Below, piece by piece: positions 44,866-55,600 of a stretch of DNA of 64,000 nt. Source of the stretch: Liolophura sinensis (taxonomy: Eukaryota > Mollusca > Polyplacophora > Chitonida > Chitonidae); assembly GCF_032854445.1 (NCBI RefSeq), contig NC_088301.1, positions 14,132,281 to 14,196,280 of the forward strand, in the 5' to 3' direction. Every line of letters begins with the position of its first letter. Position 1 is the stretch's first letter. The position numbers were made by a program, and so were the translations under genes. Under the pieces are notes generated by a model. The model was not told where the DNA came from and ran no database searches. It saw only the letters and a list, made by a program, of their open reading frames with translations.

Positions 44866-47800
44866 TCAATATCTCCGCTTCTTGCCAATAGATAATGAAA
44901 GTTTGGTAGGCTCTCGCTGCAGATTCGTTACTTTTTGTCGTAGTTCAGCAATAGTCTGTTTCAATGCTGAAATCTCTTTCTCTGATTCAGCTTTCATAAA
45001 CTGCAGTTTCTGGAATATGGAAAGAATCAATTCCTTTTCATTTAGCATTCATTCAATAACCTATTCATTTTACACCAAATATTAAACAATTTAAATAGGG
45101 AGTAAAGTTTAGTAAATTTTAATCATCAAAAATGAACATTTGACAGAAAGATGTAACATCTTTATTAATATTATTAATATTAATATTTATTAAAGACCAC
45201 CTGTCTTCCACCAGCGTGGTATGCATATTTGTTCAACACACATAAGAAAATTCAGCTGTAAACAACAAATACATCTGCAACACCTCATTATGACAGGCAT
45301 TTCATCAAAGAAACACAGATGCTACAGAATTTCAAGGTAAAAGGTAATTTCAATACAATGCATTGAGGAAGTTCTGCTTTTTCATTCAAAAAGATGCACA
45401 TTATAATTTTTTTTTCTTTCTTGAAGATCTTGTAATAGATCAGTTTTGAAAGGAACTCTCAACCATTAAAAGTTTTGAATCAAAAAATACAGAATGTGAT
45501 TTAAGTGCCAGAAAGGCTGCAACCCAAAGGGTGCTAAGACAATATTTGTCTGTATCCCAGATTAAAGTAAGGCAATCTATCCCACTACTCCATTTGCATG
45601 ATAAATCTTCAATAAGGACAACCTTACCTTTCTGAAAATTTCCTGTGCTGCAGCTGATGACTGAGCAGCACTACAACTCTGTAACTTTTGCCTCTGAAGC
45701 TTGGCAATTTTGCTCTCAAACTACAACAGAGAGAATATTATTAAGCAAAGTGAAAAACACTAAAAAAAAACGGACATTTTTTTATGAAATAACTCCTTAT
45801 TTATTCTGGCAAAAATTGAGTCATGTAATGCAAAATACAGTGACTGCTGAACAGGATCCTGAATATCAACCTCAAAATACTACAAAATGAACTGTGGTCA
45901 CTGTAAACTGGAAAGAATGTGACTGTTGCTCTCGTTTTCTCGCCTAATTAATTGAAAGAACATAAAGATTATGTGGGTCCACCATGGTAATGTGTAAGCT
46001 GGAATATACTATACTATATCCCAGGTGTAAGGTATCTATAAAGAAACAAGTTTCATGATAAAGTCATTTTTGAGATACAGCTCAGAACATAAAACTGAGG
46101 TATTGAAAAACAGATGAACTGGGAGACATATACAGCTTTTGTGAAATATGAGCAGAGAAAGTTTCAGTTTCGTGTTCAAAACTGTCAGCAAAACACATGC
46201 TCGCACCAAAGGCAACAGTTCACACAGCAAAGAATCCAGCTTAAAATGCAGAGTTTTGCAAGACATATTAATACAGAGGAGATTCTACCCATGCAACCCA
46301 TACCCACAAAATTTTAAGTTATGCTGATGGCAATTTGAGATTCATGCCTTGTGATAGACTATGTAGCTGAAAGCTTGGGAATGTTAATATACAAATTAAT
46401 CATTATTAAGACAAATACCTCCATGGTTATTCTCACAACCTCAGCCTGTTTCTCACTCTCAGCCTGTTGTAGCTGGCCATGCAAGCCATTTATAGTGATG
46501 TCTCTCTCAGACAAAGCACGGTTTAATTTGTCAATCAGTAGATGTCCTGAAAAAGGAATGGTCACAGATAAGCTTTAAGATAATAAGAATTTGGAGGAAA
46601 ATGCCTTGTAGTTGGTATCTGAGAAAACCCCATGACTTCAGACTGCCGCCAAACCTGAGGACTGTTTCTCAGAGAAGTATGCGACATCATGGTGATTAGG
46701 CCAGCGTAACGTTATGATCTCTTTCAGAATCAGCCCCGAGCACTCAGACATGAGCTGATTCAAACATGTGGCCTCATTGGTGGTTACTGGATGCAGATGT
46801 GGTTACTGATTAAGAGAATGGTACATCTGTATATTAATTATGAAAAAAATTTGAAAAAAAAAAATAGAACAGTTTTTAAGACATCTCAAAACTACCTACC
46901 CTCAGCTTTTGAAGACTCAACAGCTGTTTGCATGTCTGTGTTGTGTTTTTCCTTCAGTTCCACAATTTCTTGTTCATGCTGTTCCTGCATGTCAGCTACT
47001 TTCTTGGAGTTTCAAAGAAAGATGCAAATCAGCATTGGTTACCTCTGAACATGTACATGTATGTAAATTATCCAATATGTCACCCAAGACTTGCACATTT
47101 TGCCTGATTCTGAGAATACTGTTGATCTTAGAAAGCTGCTTTTTGGTTATAGAAAAATAGAAAAATGTAAACTTCAGCACCAAAAATATAACCATATTAA
47201 TTACATAATGTTTAGGGTGATGTGTGCAAGCAAGCACAAGAAAATAGAGATCAAGGAAACACACCACACAGCAAGTAAATAAATATGTGTGTTACTTTCT
47301 ATCAAAAAAAGTACACTAAGTACACAGCATAGTAATGTTTGTGAAGTAATAATTTTACCTTGTTTAGGTCATCTGTCTTGTGCTTCTCTAAATGCAATTT
47401 TGATTTAAGAGTTTCAACATCATCTGCAGTAAAAACATGAAATCAGTTACAAAAAAAATTAAATCATAGCCTTAGGTAAAACAGATGATTTATCCTTCAA
47501 CATTTTAAATATGGATGTTATTTATATTTATTTCACAACATCTGAATGCATTAAAATCAAACTGATGTATTCCACTACCTGAGCAGGCAAACTGATAGAT
47601 TCTGAATGCACTATGAAGTTTGATAGTGACAGCCAAGTATGATGCTGTACCTGGAAACACTGGGAGTCATTCCTAAGTCATTCATGACAACAGAATTGCC
47701 TGGTCTGACCTTGCATCTGCTGACATCAGCATTTTTAATTAGTTACAAATTATAAATGAACTTTTTTCGTATTATAGTAAAAAAAATATATAATAATAAT

Positions 47801-50090
47801 AATACATGTAACTGTCAGTGTAAGTTCTGCACTTGTAGTATCACTTACAGAAGTGAAGATTATTTTTAACCAGGACTGACTAGAAAAAATTTTAAACAAG
47901 AAAAATTTATTTATTTGATTGGCGTCTTATGCCGTACTCAAGAATATTTCACTCATACAACGGCGGCCAGCATTATGGCATGAGGAAACCAGGCACAGCC
48001 CAGGGGAAACCCACAACTATCTGCAGGTAACTGGCAGACCATCCCATGAACAAGAAACATGAAAACAAATCTTTAATTAGTTACTATCAACATCAACACT
48101 TCTTCATCACAGCTTACACAGTGATGAACATAAATTTAGTAATTTAATGCAAACACATGACCAGGCAGCTTGAACTTGGGCACTAACTAACCTTGTAAGG
48201 TGCATATATACTGCAACTGTTTCTGGATGCCATCAATTGCCTCGTGCATATCTGTTAATTCTAAAAGGACAAAACAAACAATCAGTTAAACTAATCTTTC
48301 TGTAACAACCTTATATCTAAATTACAAATAAAAATACCACACTCATCTGTTAGTTAATAATTTAAATTTTAGTAAGTGTAGACCATCAAATTCTTAACGA
48401 GGCAAAACCAGGCTAAACACTTGCACAACCTGAAATAATTTAAATGTAGCAGCATTCCAAATTAAATACTCATTAAATTAAAAGACCTTGAGTATATTAC
48501 ACTTATTGCAAAGTAAAGTATTAAATTGTAAATACACTATGCACAGTATGATAAAGAAAGATATATTCACAATGACATCCTGTATTTTTTTAGTTTCTCA
48601 TAAGGAAACTTGGGATGCTCCTTTGCAGAAATTCACCTTGTCGCAATTTTACATTCCTTTGCTGTAGTTCTTGGTTTTCTTTTCCTTTGGCTGCTAACTT
48701 GTCCATTAAGTCTGACCTTGTCCTCTGTAAACTCATCACAGCCTGTTTCGAGGTGAAAAATTTATTTTGTGGGAGCTTTATACTATGCTCTGTCACAAGA
48801 ATATTAGAGAGAAAACAGGAACTTCAAAATAGTGAATAAATATAGAAATGATGTGATGAAAAATGATCAAACCACTATATGGATGACCAGTGGTGAAAGC
48901 ATCAGATTGGTAAAGAACAGAATCAAACCATAATGAAGGCCTAAACAATGTCATTTTCACTTCTTGTGGGGGTTTGTATTTTCAGTGTACAGTACTTAAT
49001 ATGCTCACACAGCAACCACAATGGAATATTCCACTCACCTTATTCTACTTTACATGTATGTACAACCTGGACTTAATGCATCCAGTACTTTTTAAGATAC
49101 CACCCCTAACATTTACGTAAATGGACAACTGAAAAGGATGTCTAAAACAATGTTTTTAAAACAAGCCAATTCTAATTTTTGTGGTATTTTGCACACCTGT
49201 TACACCTCTATTTTGTGCAAATTTCCATCAATCGTCGGATTTTTGCGCAAATTAACCCAAGTGCAGCAAACAACCCTGACAATGTTAATTTCATTCTGTC
49301 CCCGACGAAAGCTGGTGTTCAGCAGTGTTCATTTTATGGTGAGAAATGTGTCACTGTCGAAGATTACAAGCAGACCGCTACCAAGGAATGTTTCACCTTT
49401 CAAAACACTTCACAGATTATGCAATGCTACTTCGTATGGGTGTTGAAGTGTTTACATGACTGGAGTTTGTCTCATTTAATTACGTATTACCCATATTATT
49501 CGTTTTGCAGATGGTTGCAGAATTGAAATTATGTTTCCTATGGATCTCTAGCGGCAGTTTTATAGTCAATAAGGAGGACGAAGTTAAAAAATTTTACATC
49601 TCGGGTTACGGCTTCGACCTAAAATAATACCCTCGTCCACCTTACTGACTTTTAACTTGCCGCTAGACACCCATAGCACTAGCAGGAAACATTATTTGTT
49701 AATTTTATGGGCGAAGTCTTAGGTCATTTACCGTACACCATGAGCACAACAATGTGATACAGAAACCGTGAACAAGGGTTCACCGCTGGGACAGACATGT
49801 TTTGGGCACAATAAAATACTCCCCACTGTGCTTGTTCCATTTCTTAGTAAGATGACAATAATTTCATATCCTTAGTTTACTGCACGTAAGTAAAGTATTT
49901 TAATTTTGCATGGGTAAATGTCAGCTAAGCTCCCGAATGGCGTTATGCCCAACTCATGAACAAAGGTTTAAGAAGTGGGAGTGCCGTAATAGGCCTGTAC
50001 CTGTTGCCAATGATCAAACTGCTTCAGAACCATTTCCACTTCCACTTGATCTATTGCAGAGTTTCCCACTTCTTGAGCTTCTGTGGCCAT
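44866..50090 (-). CDS. CCDC152: CCDC152-like coiled-coil protein, complete (8 exons)
   Basis: Function not established. Eight minus-strand exons stay in frame: 50090-50001, 48742-48637, 48260-48192, 47423-47359, 47002-46900, 46546-46419, 45720-45628, 45009-44866, giving 265 residues and TGA (human CCDC152 is 254 as I recall). The ATG has A at -3 and G at +4. Nearly the whole protein after residue 30 is charged heptad sequence (LEKHKTDDLNK, EIVELKEKHN). The C-terminal third matches my memory of human CCDC152 in order: ERDITINGL, ESEKQAEVVRI, EFESKIAKLQ, FRKKLQFMKAESEKEI, LKQTIAEL, and a basic aromatic end KKRRY (human KRRRF). The N-terminal exon is assigned by phase, start context and total length. 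In vertebrates CCDC152 adjoins SELENOP; I see no selenoprotein P here. Confidence 0.85.
47903..48045 (-). mobile_element. SINE family A, 5'-truncated copy
   Basis: (TTTA)n tail, GCCGTACTCAAGAATATTTC and GGGGAAACCCACAACTATC, stopping at CAGACCATCCCATG. It lies in a CCDC152 intron. Confidence 0.88.
49526..49697. mobile_element. Foldback (MITE-like) element, 172 bp
   Basis: Arms of about 60 bp are inverted complements with small indels: AAATTATGTTTCCTATGG... on the left and ...AGCAGGAAACATTATTT on the right, both containing TCTAGCGGCA and a GTCCTCCTTA/GTCCACCTTA-type core. The loop is short and the element is non-coding. It lies in CCDC152 intron 1. Confidence 0.85.
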
Positions 50091-50589
50091 CGTTCGTTCA
50101 AGGCATTGATGATGATGAGGTATATTCAGGCGAGAAATCAAAGATTGCCGTGTTCATATGCTGTCAACGCCATCGTCTGCTTCCTTCTTCGTATGCGCCC
50201 CCTGTCTGCTACATAGTTGGCAAGGGACATAACTATGATTCAAGTGATAAATTCAACAGCGGACTGGGCTACTTCCACGTGTATTGTTCGATCCAACAAC
50301 GTGTGGTTCATGAGAAGTCATACAGCCAATGTTTACGCTTGTTTTTGGTTTCAAGCAGAAAAGTTGTATAGGTAAATGGTTGTTTTTGTCATTCAACAAG
50401 TGATGTTGTCCAAAGGGCTGGTACAATTCCATCTTATCCCCGCTTCCATCTGGCGTCAAACAAAAATAAGGATATAGGCATGCAGGTTTACTTTTATTGA
50501 GTTCTCGTAACAGTAAGAAAATAGTTTGTTACCGGTATCACTGTCAGATATACAAGTGCCTTAGTTGGTAAGGGCAGTTCTATCAGGAA

Positions 50590-50800
50590 TATTTATTTAT
50601 TTGATAGGTTCCATGCCGTATTGGTATTCAAGAATATTTCACTGATACAAGAGCAGCTAGCATTATGGTGGGAAGAAACCAGATAGAACCTAGTGGAGAT
50701 CCATGACTATTCGCTGGTTGCTGGCAGACCTTCCCATGTACAACTGAACAGAAAGCCAGCATGTGCTGGGCTCACAGCGATAACATGCTAGCCACTTCAT
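50590..50800 (-). mobile_element. SINE family A copy, diverged
   Basis: TTTATTTATTTGATAGG, TTCAAGAATATTTCACTG, CATTATGGTGGGAAG and CCAGCATGTGCTGGGCTC. It lies about 500 bp upstream of the CCDC152 start. Confidence 0.8.
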
Positions 50801-51277
50801 AACTGCAGTATATGTATCTAATATTCTTCTGCCTTGGTGTCTTCTACCACAGTTGGTTAATCAGGCACAAGTCAATAAAATATCTGACCATCAAAATTAA
50901 CATATCTTGGAATCAATGTTGTTTTGGGATGCAGGTACCATATTTGCTGAAGGGAGTTTGTCAGATACCTGAAAGTCAGCAGTGTCACTCCTTGCACTCC
51001 CCTTTTCTTCAATAACAGACTTGGTCCCTATCATATAAGTGAAGCATTCTCCAGTATGTTTTTCATCACCAATCAAATAAACAAATAATTTACGATCAAT
51101 GACTTAATAGATTGGAGAATTAACCTTTTTCAGGCATGACTCCACAAAGTGACCTTTTAGCTTTAATAACTTCTAAGTCACTTGATATACATTGCTAGGA
51201 TCATGTACATGGATACCCAAACTTGATCAGAGCATCTATTTTCCTGTATTATTTCCACAACACTGAGCATACGTGTA

Positions 51278-51459
51278 CTCCTTACCACGCATGCGTCGCT
51301 CTCTACCTTTCGCTTTACATCACTTGTGTCTTCCCGCAGAACTATTTAATCAGCATTCATTAATAAAATTGTCATTATTCAATATTTCTGTACAAAATTT
51401 ACTGGTGGTGGGAGTGACATTAAGCGAAAGGTAGAGAGCGATGCTTGCGCTGTAAGGAG
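51278..51459. mobile_element. Foldback (MITE-like) element, 182 bp
   Basis: 46-bp inverted arms (51278-51323 and 51414-51459) share a central perfect block CGCTCTCTACCTTTCGCTT and its complement, with mismatches towards both ends (CTCCTTAC at the tips). About 90 bp of AT-rich loop separates them. No coding potential. Confidence 0.88.
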
Positions 51460-51573
51460 AATGAATGCCAAGAAGGATGTCAAACATTGATCTAATTCTA
51501 CCTCATAAATCCAGTGCCTTTAATTCTTCAACAGAAATGTCAAATGGCAAAATAAATATACACGTAGCAGTGG

Positions 51574-51579
51574 TTTATT
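51574..51579 (-). terminator. Candidate ASXL polyadenylation signal
   Basis: AATAAA on the minus strand (TTTATT on plus), about 1 kb past the ASXL stop. It would imply a 1-kb 3' untranslated region. Other AT-rich hexamers are possible. Confidence 0.35.
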
Positions 51580-52570
51580 TCCATACAATCATCCATGTAC
51601 ACCTTACGTTAGAACAATCTCATTAAATGCATTAGGGTTTATGTACAATATATATGACTGTGAATGAAACTTCGGAGAGAAAAAAAAATCAGAAACACAA
51701 ACCATTCTGCAAAACAAAAGAAAAAAAAAAAACTAAATAAGGAAAAAAAAATGAATACTACAAAGACTTACTCCTCAGTATAAAACTTTTGTTCACAACA
51801 TCTTTGTTAAGAATAAAATGACAAATATGGTGTGTTAAAATCACTTCATGTTGTGGCTATGTACATCTTTCACAATGATTCAATGGTATTTCTTACAACA
51901 GCTTTTCTCACAGTTTAACATTGTCAACATTACTTGCATCTCTTTCTTGGTAACCTAACAAAGTTTGGTGTTCAAAATGTTAGGTTTGTATGATTTGCAA
52001 ATTCTGCATCAACCAACCCTGTTCATTGATAGCATTGGTTACAGCAAACTAATCTAAACAAGTACCAGTTAAGTAAAAAACTCATTCATGAATTTGTCAT
52101 TTAACATGAAATTGTCCAAAAACTTCAATTATCTTTTGTTTCCATAGGTTACCAATCTTTAAATCACTTCAAGAACATATGAAAACACAGGTTATTGTAT
52201 AAAGATTCAATGATAGAGGAAGATGTATCATGGAACACAATTCTAACGCTTAGCTAAACCTTCACACGATTTCAATCCACTCTGCTTTTCATGATATTCA
52301 AATTGTTCCAAAATAAGTGAGAAAGAAGGAAAATGTAGCGCTAATGCATGCAAAGGGAGGCAACTATAATTTTATGAGTAGCTTCTGCCAAGACAAAAAC
52401 TGACAACAGTTCTTCACAGTTGATAAACATTTAACACTGTTCATTCACAGAAATTTGCATAGCTAGCTACAGAGTCTAAGCATGAGATTTCTTCTGTGAA
52501 ATAGCACCACCCAGTTTGCTTCTGATAATTTCTTGGTGTTCCCTGCTGGAGAGTCCGCGTTAGGCTTGTG

Positions 52571-52681
52571 TCACGTGGTTATCAAACATGTGACGCACAG
52601 TTTAGAAGGTCCTATACAGTCGTCATGGCAGAAGGCCCCACACTTCTTGCACATGACTAAAGCTTTCAGACTGCAGGCACA
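52571..52681 (-). other. ASXL: ASXL C-terminal PHD finger (domain)
   Basis: The last 36 codons hold the Cys/His pattern C-x-C ... C-x2-C ... H ... C ... C-x2-C ([26 protein letters not shown]), almost residue-for-residue as in vertebrate ASXL1. The protein ends four residues after the last Cys. Confidence 0.95.
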
Positions 52682-55600
52682 TGAAGATCCTCCACTGGTG
52701 GTCTGCACAGAAGTCCTGACCGGGGCAGTGGTCAATGCATTGCCCGATGAGGTGACCAGCATAGTAGAGGGCACCCGACTTTGGGACATTAAACTGAGCA
52801 CGGGAGCAGCCGTAGCTATCACAGATACCGTCTCCGATCGCTGCTTCAATAACTGGGTCACTTTAGCCTCCATTTGCTTACTGACTTTGAGATCAACCTT
52901 CTTGACACTGCTGACTGCATTGGCTTGATGGACAGAAGCTGCCAAGGGGTGAAGACTGATGCTGCCCGAAACCAAGGTCTGAATGTGACCATTGGACTCA
53001 GGGAGTACCACCTCACCCATCTTGACACCAGACCTACCTACGACGGTTGGAGGCTTGGGGAGGTCTGGCGCAGTAGCAGTGCCAGCTTTGGATAAAAAAT
53101 TGATCTCTTCTGGGCTGAGATTTCTGCTGTGGTTTTCCCTACGCTCTGGAGGAGTGGGTATATGGCCACTGTTTGTCACAGTAATGGGTGTGTCAATGTC
53201 CAGACTGGCACAGCCCACTCCACCAACACTGGCTGAGCGCGACACTTCTGCTGGTTGTACTATCACACGTGGCTGGGCATCTGTCGGGGGAGGAGCACTT
53301 GACGCCCTTGTGGGAATAGCAGCCCCCAGGGAACCTGGTGGGTGCGACAGTACAATTTGCTGGGGTATCAGCACTTGAGTCCAGTTTGGGCCAGCCAGGG
53401 CCACCTTAGCGGGCTGAGCGGCAGCCGGCACAGGTGTGACAAATGTAACATTGGGATTGGTCACCGCGTTGTTCACAGTGCTACCACTTGCCACCTGTAA
53501 TATCAACTGCTGCCCGGTCCCAGCCAGGGTAATTGGCACCATGGTAGTGCCCTGACCGCAGTCCTCCAGTGCTGCAGACGTCGTCGTGAAAACCGTGGCT
53601 GTCTCTGCACCACTCTTTACCACGTTTTGAACCGTGACGTTTTGTACAGGGACATCCACAGCAGGCTGAGGCGCAGCAGTGACTGAAGCAGCCTGACTCG
53701 CTTGTGAGAAGAGAAGTTTTGATGCACTCATCTGCGACTGGTTGACAGCCGGCTGCACTTTGCTGCTCGCAACAGCAGACACAACTGCATTGCTGGTGAG
53801 ATTCGGGGAATTTGCAGTGACAAGCTGTGGACTGGTGCAGTGTGTGGCGGGCGAAGGGGAGCCACCCTTACCTTGAAGTATAGACACCATGGAACTGTTG
53901 TTTCTGCTCCGCTCTATCATCTTCTGACAGATCTCTCGTGACCGTTGAACGTTGATACCATCCGCATTCATCTGTGGGGAGTCGGAGCCTGAGCTTGACC
54001 CACTGCGTGTGGACTGCTTGGGGCGGCTGGCACCCATGATATTTGGCTGGTGTTTTCCGTTACTGCCTGGGACATTCTGCGGACTTCGAGCCTGCACTTT
54101 TGCCTTAGTCTGAGCCTTTATCTGTGCCAGCGTCCGTGTGCGCGTCTGGCCGTGGAGAGCTCTGGCAGCTTTAGTTTGTGCTCGAATCTGAGCCAGCGTT
54201 CTGGTTTGTCCCTGAGCTTGTGGGGAAGCAGGTTGGGTGGGGGAGGCAGTGCCCTGGGGAGGAGGGGAGGCTGAGGTGGCCAGAGCACCGGCTAATGAGG
54301 TCTGTACACTGGACTGCTGCACACTAGTGCCAGGGTAAACTGTCACACACACAGCTCGGGACGCATTGCTCGGCGGCTTGTGCACTCGCGCCGCCTGCGT
54401 CTGGGCCTTGATCTGCGCTAGGGTCTTGGCTTGCGATTGTCTACCCTGACTTCCCGAGGTCACCACACGAGAGCGCTTGGGTGGACTTAATCTTTCCTGA
54501 GTAATTCTTCCTGTGTCGGCTGTTGGCACAGACAATGGACGTTTTGTTGTAGACACACTCTCCTGAAGCATACGCTCTCTCCCTGTGGTGAGACTTCCTT
54601 GCGCGTTCGCCTTTGGTGTATTCAGAAGTGCTTGGATACTGGAGGCCTTGGGGACTGTGGCATGGTTAGCCGTGGAGGCTGCTACATTCTGGGATATAGA
54701 CCTCTGCTTCAGCATAGTGGAGACAAGCTTTGGCCGCTTCACCTGAGGCTTCACCTTAAGGGGTGACACAGTAGGCTGTAGGGGTGACATGGGTCGAGCC
54801 TGGTGTATCGGGGATGTGGCCTTAGGGACATCATATGGGGTTCTGGCAAAACAGACAGACAAGAAAAATGATCGAGAGTCGTCACAACTCTAATGTCAAT
54901 GAATGTGTATTAGTGACCTCTCTTATGTCGCATAATGAAGTGAGGAATATTTCTCACCTAAATAAGTTTGTTCTAAACTGTATAAAAATACATCAGTCTC
55001 CTACACTGCTTGTGTATTAACTCATATTTATTTATTTATTATTTTCCTACTGTTTACATGCTTACTACTTATTCAGGGAACAGCAAAATCTATTTGTTCT
55101 ATTTGACAATCCTCCTCAAATCAATCCATTTCATTTCCAATTATATCATTATCAAATTAACCTTTTCCACATCTAAGCTGATATTTTCATGTTAATTTAT
55201 CAATTCATTTATTTGTTTGGTGTTTTTATGCCGTACTGAAGAATATTTCTTTTACACAACGGCCAGCAGCAATATGATGGGAGGAAACCGATTTTCAAGT
55301 TTAGTATCAGATATTATTCCCAGAATTAAGCACACTATAAAAATACTACATTATGTTATTTCTTAATGACCACCTGATCAATACAAAAACTCACGCAACC
55401 TTTCAAATTAAAAAAAGAACTGAAATTGGTTACCAGATATTTGCAAACTAAAACACTGAAATCATTTACCCCAAAAAACAAGTATGTAAATAAAACTAAT
55501 AATCATAGAACTCATACCTTTTCCCCCATGCGGGCTCAAAATGCTTTGTCTGAAAGAAAACAAAAATAGCTTGCTATGTACATGTATTAAAATGCATTAC

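Larger units (their letters stand above)
50091..52570. other. CCDC152 5' flank and ASXL 3' untranslated region
   Basis: The left part is the CCDC152 upstream region with a SINE A copy and a family B fragment (about 50930-51010). The middle holds a foldback element (51278-51459). From about 51.55 kb to the ASXL stop codon is the probable ASXL 3' untranslated region. No further gene seen. Confidence 0.6.

Noticed and set aside
44546-45085. 179-codon plus-strand open frame
   Set aside because: It overlaps the last CCDC152 exon in antisense, has no recognisable domain and no splice context.
49138-49526. Two overlapping plus-strand open frames (102 and 115 codons) with several Cys
   Set aside because: They are inside CCDC152 intron 1, have no known domain, and run into the foldback element; no supporting splice sites recognised.
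49910-50371. 153-codon plus-strand open frame
   Set aside because: It is antisense to the first CCDC152 exon and its flank, with no recognisable family.
52533-54274. Several plus-strand open frames of 73-131 codons
   Set aside because: They are antisense shadows of the large GC-richer terminal ASXL exon.
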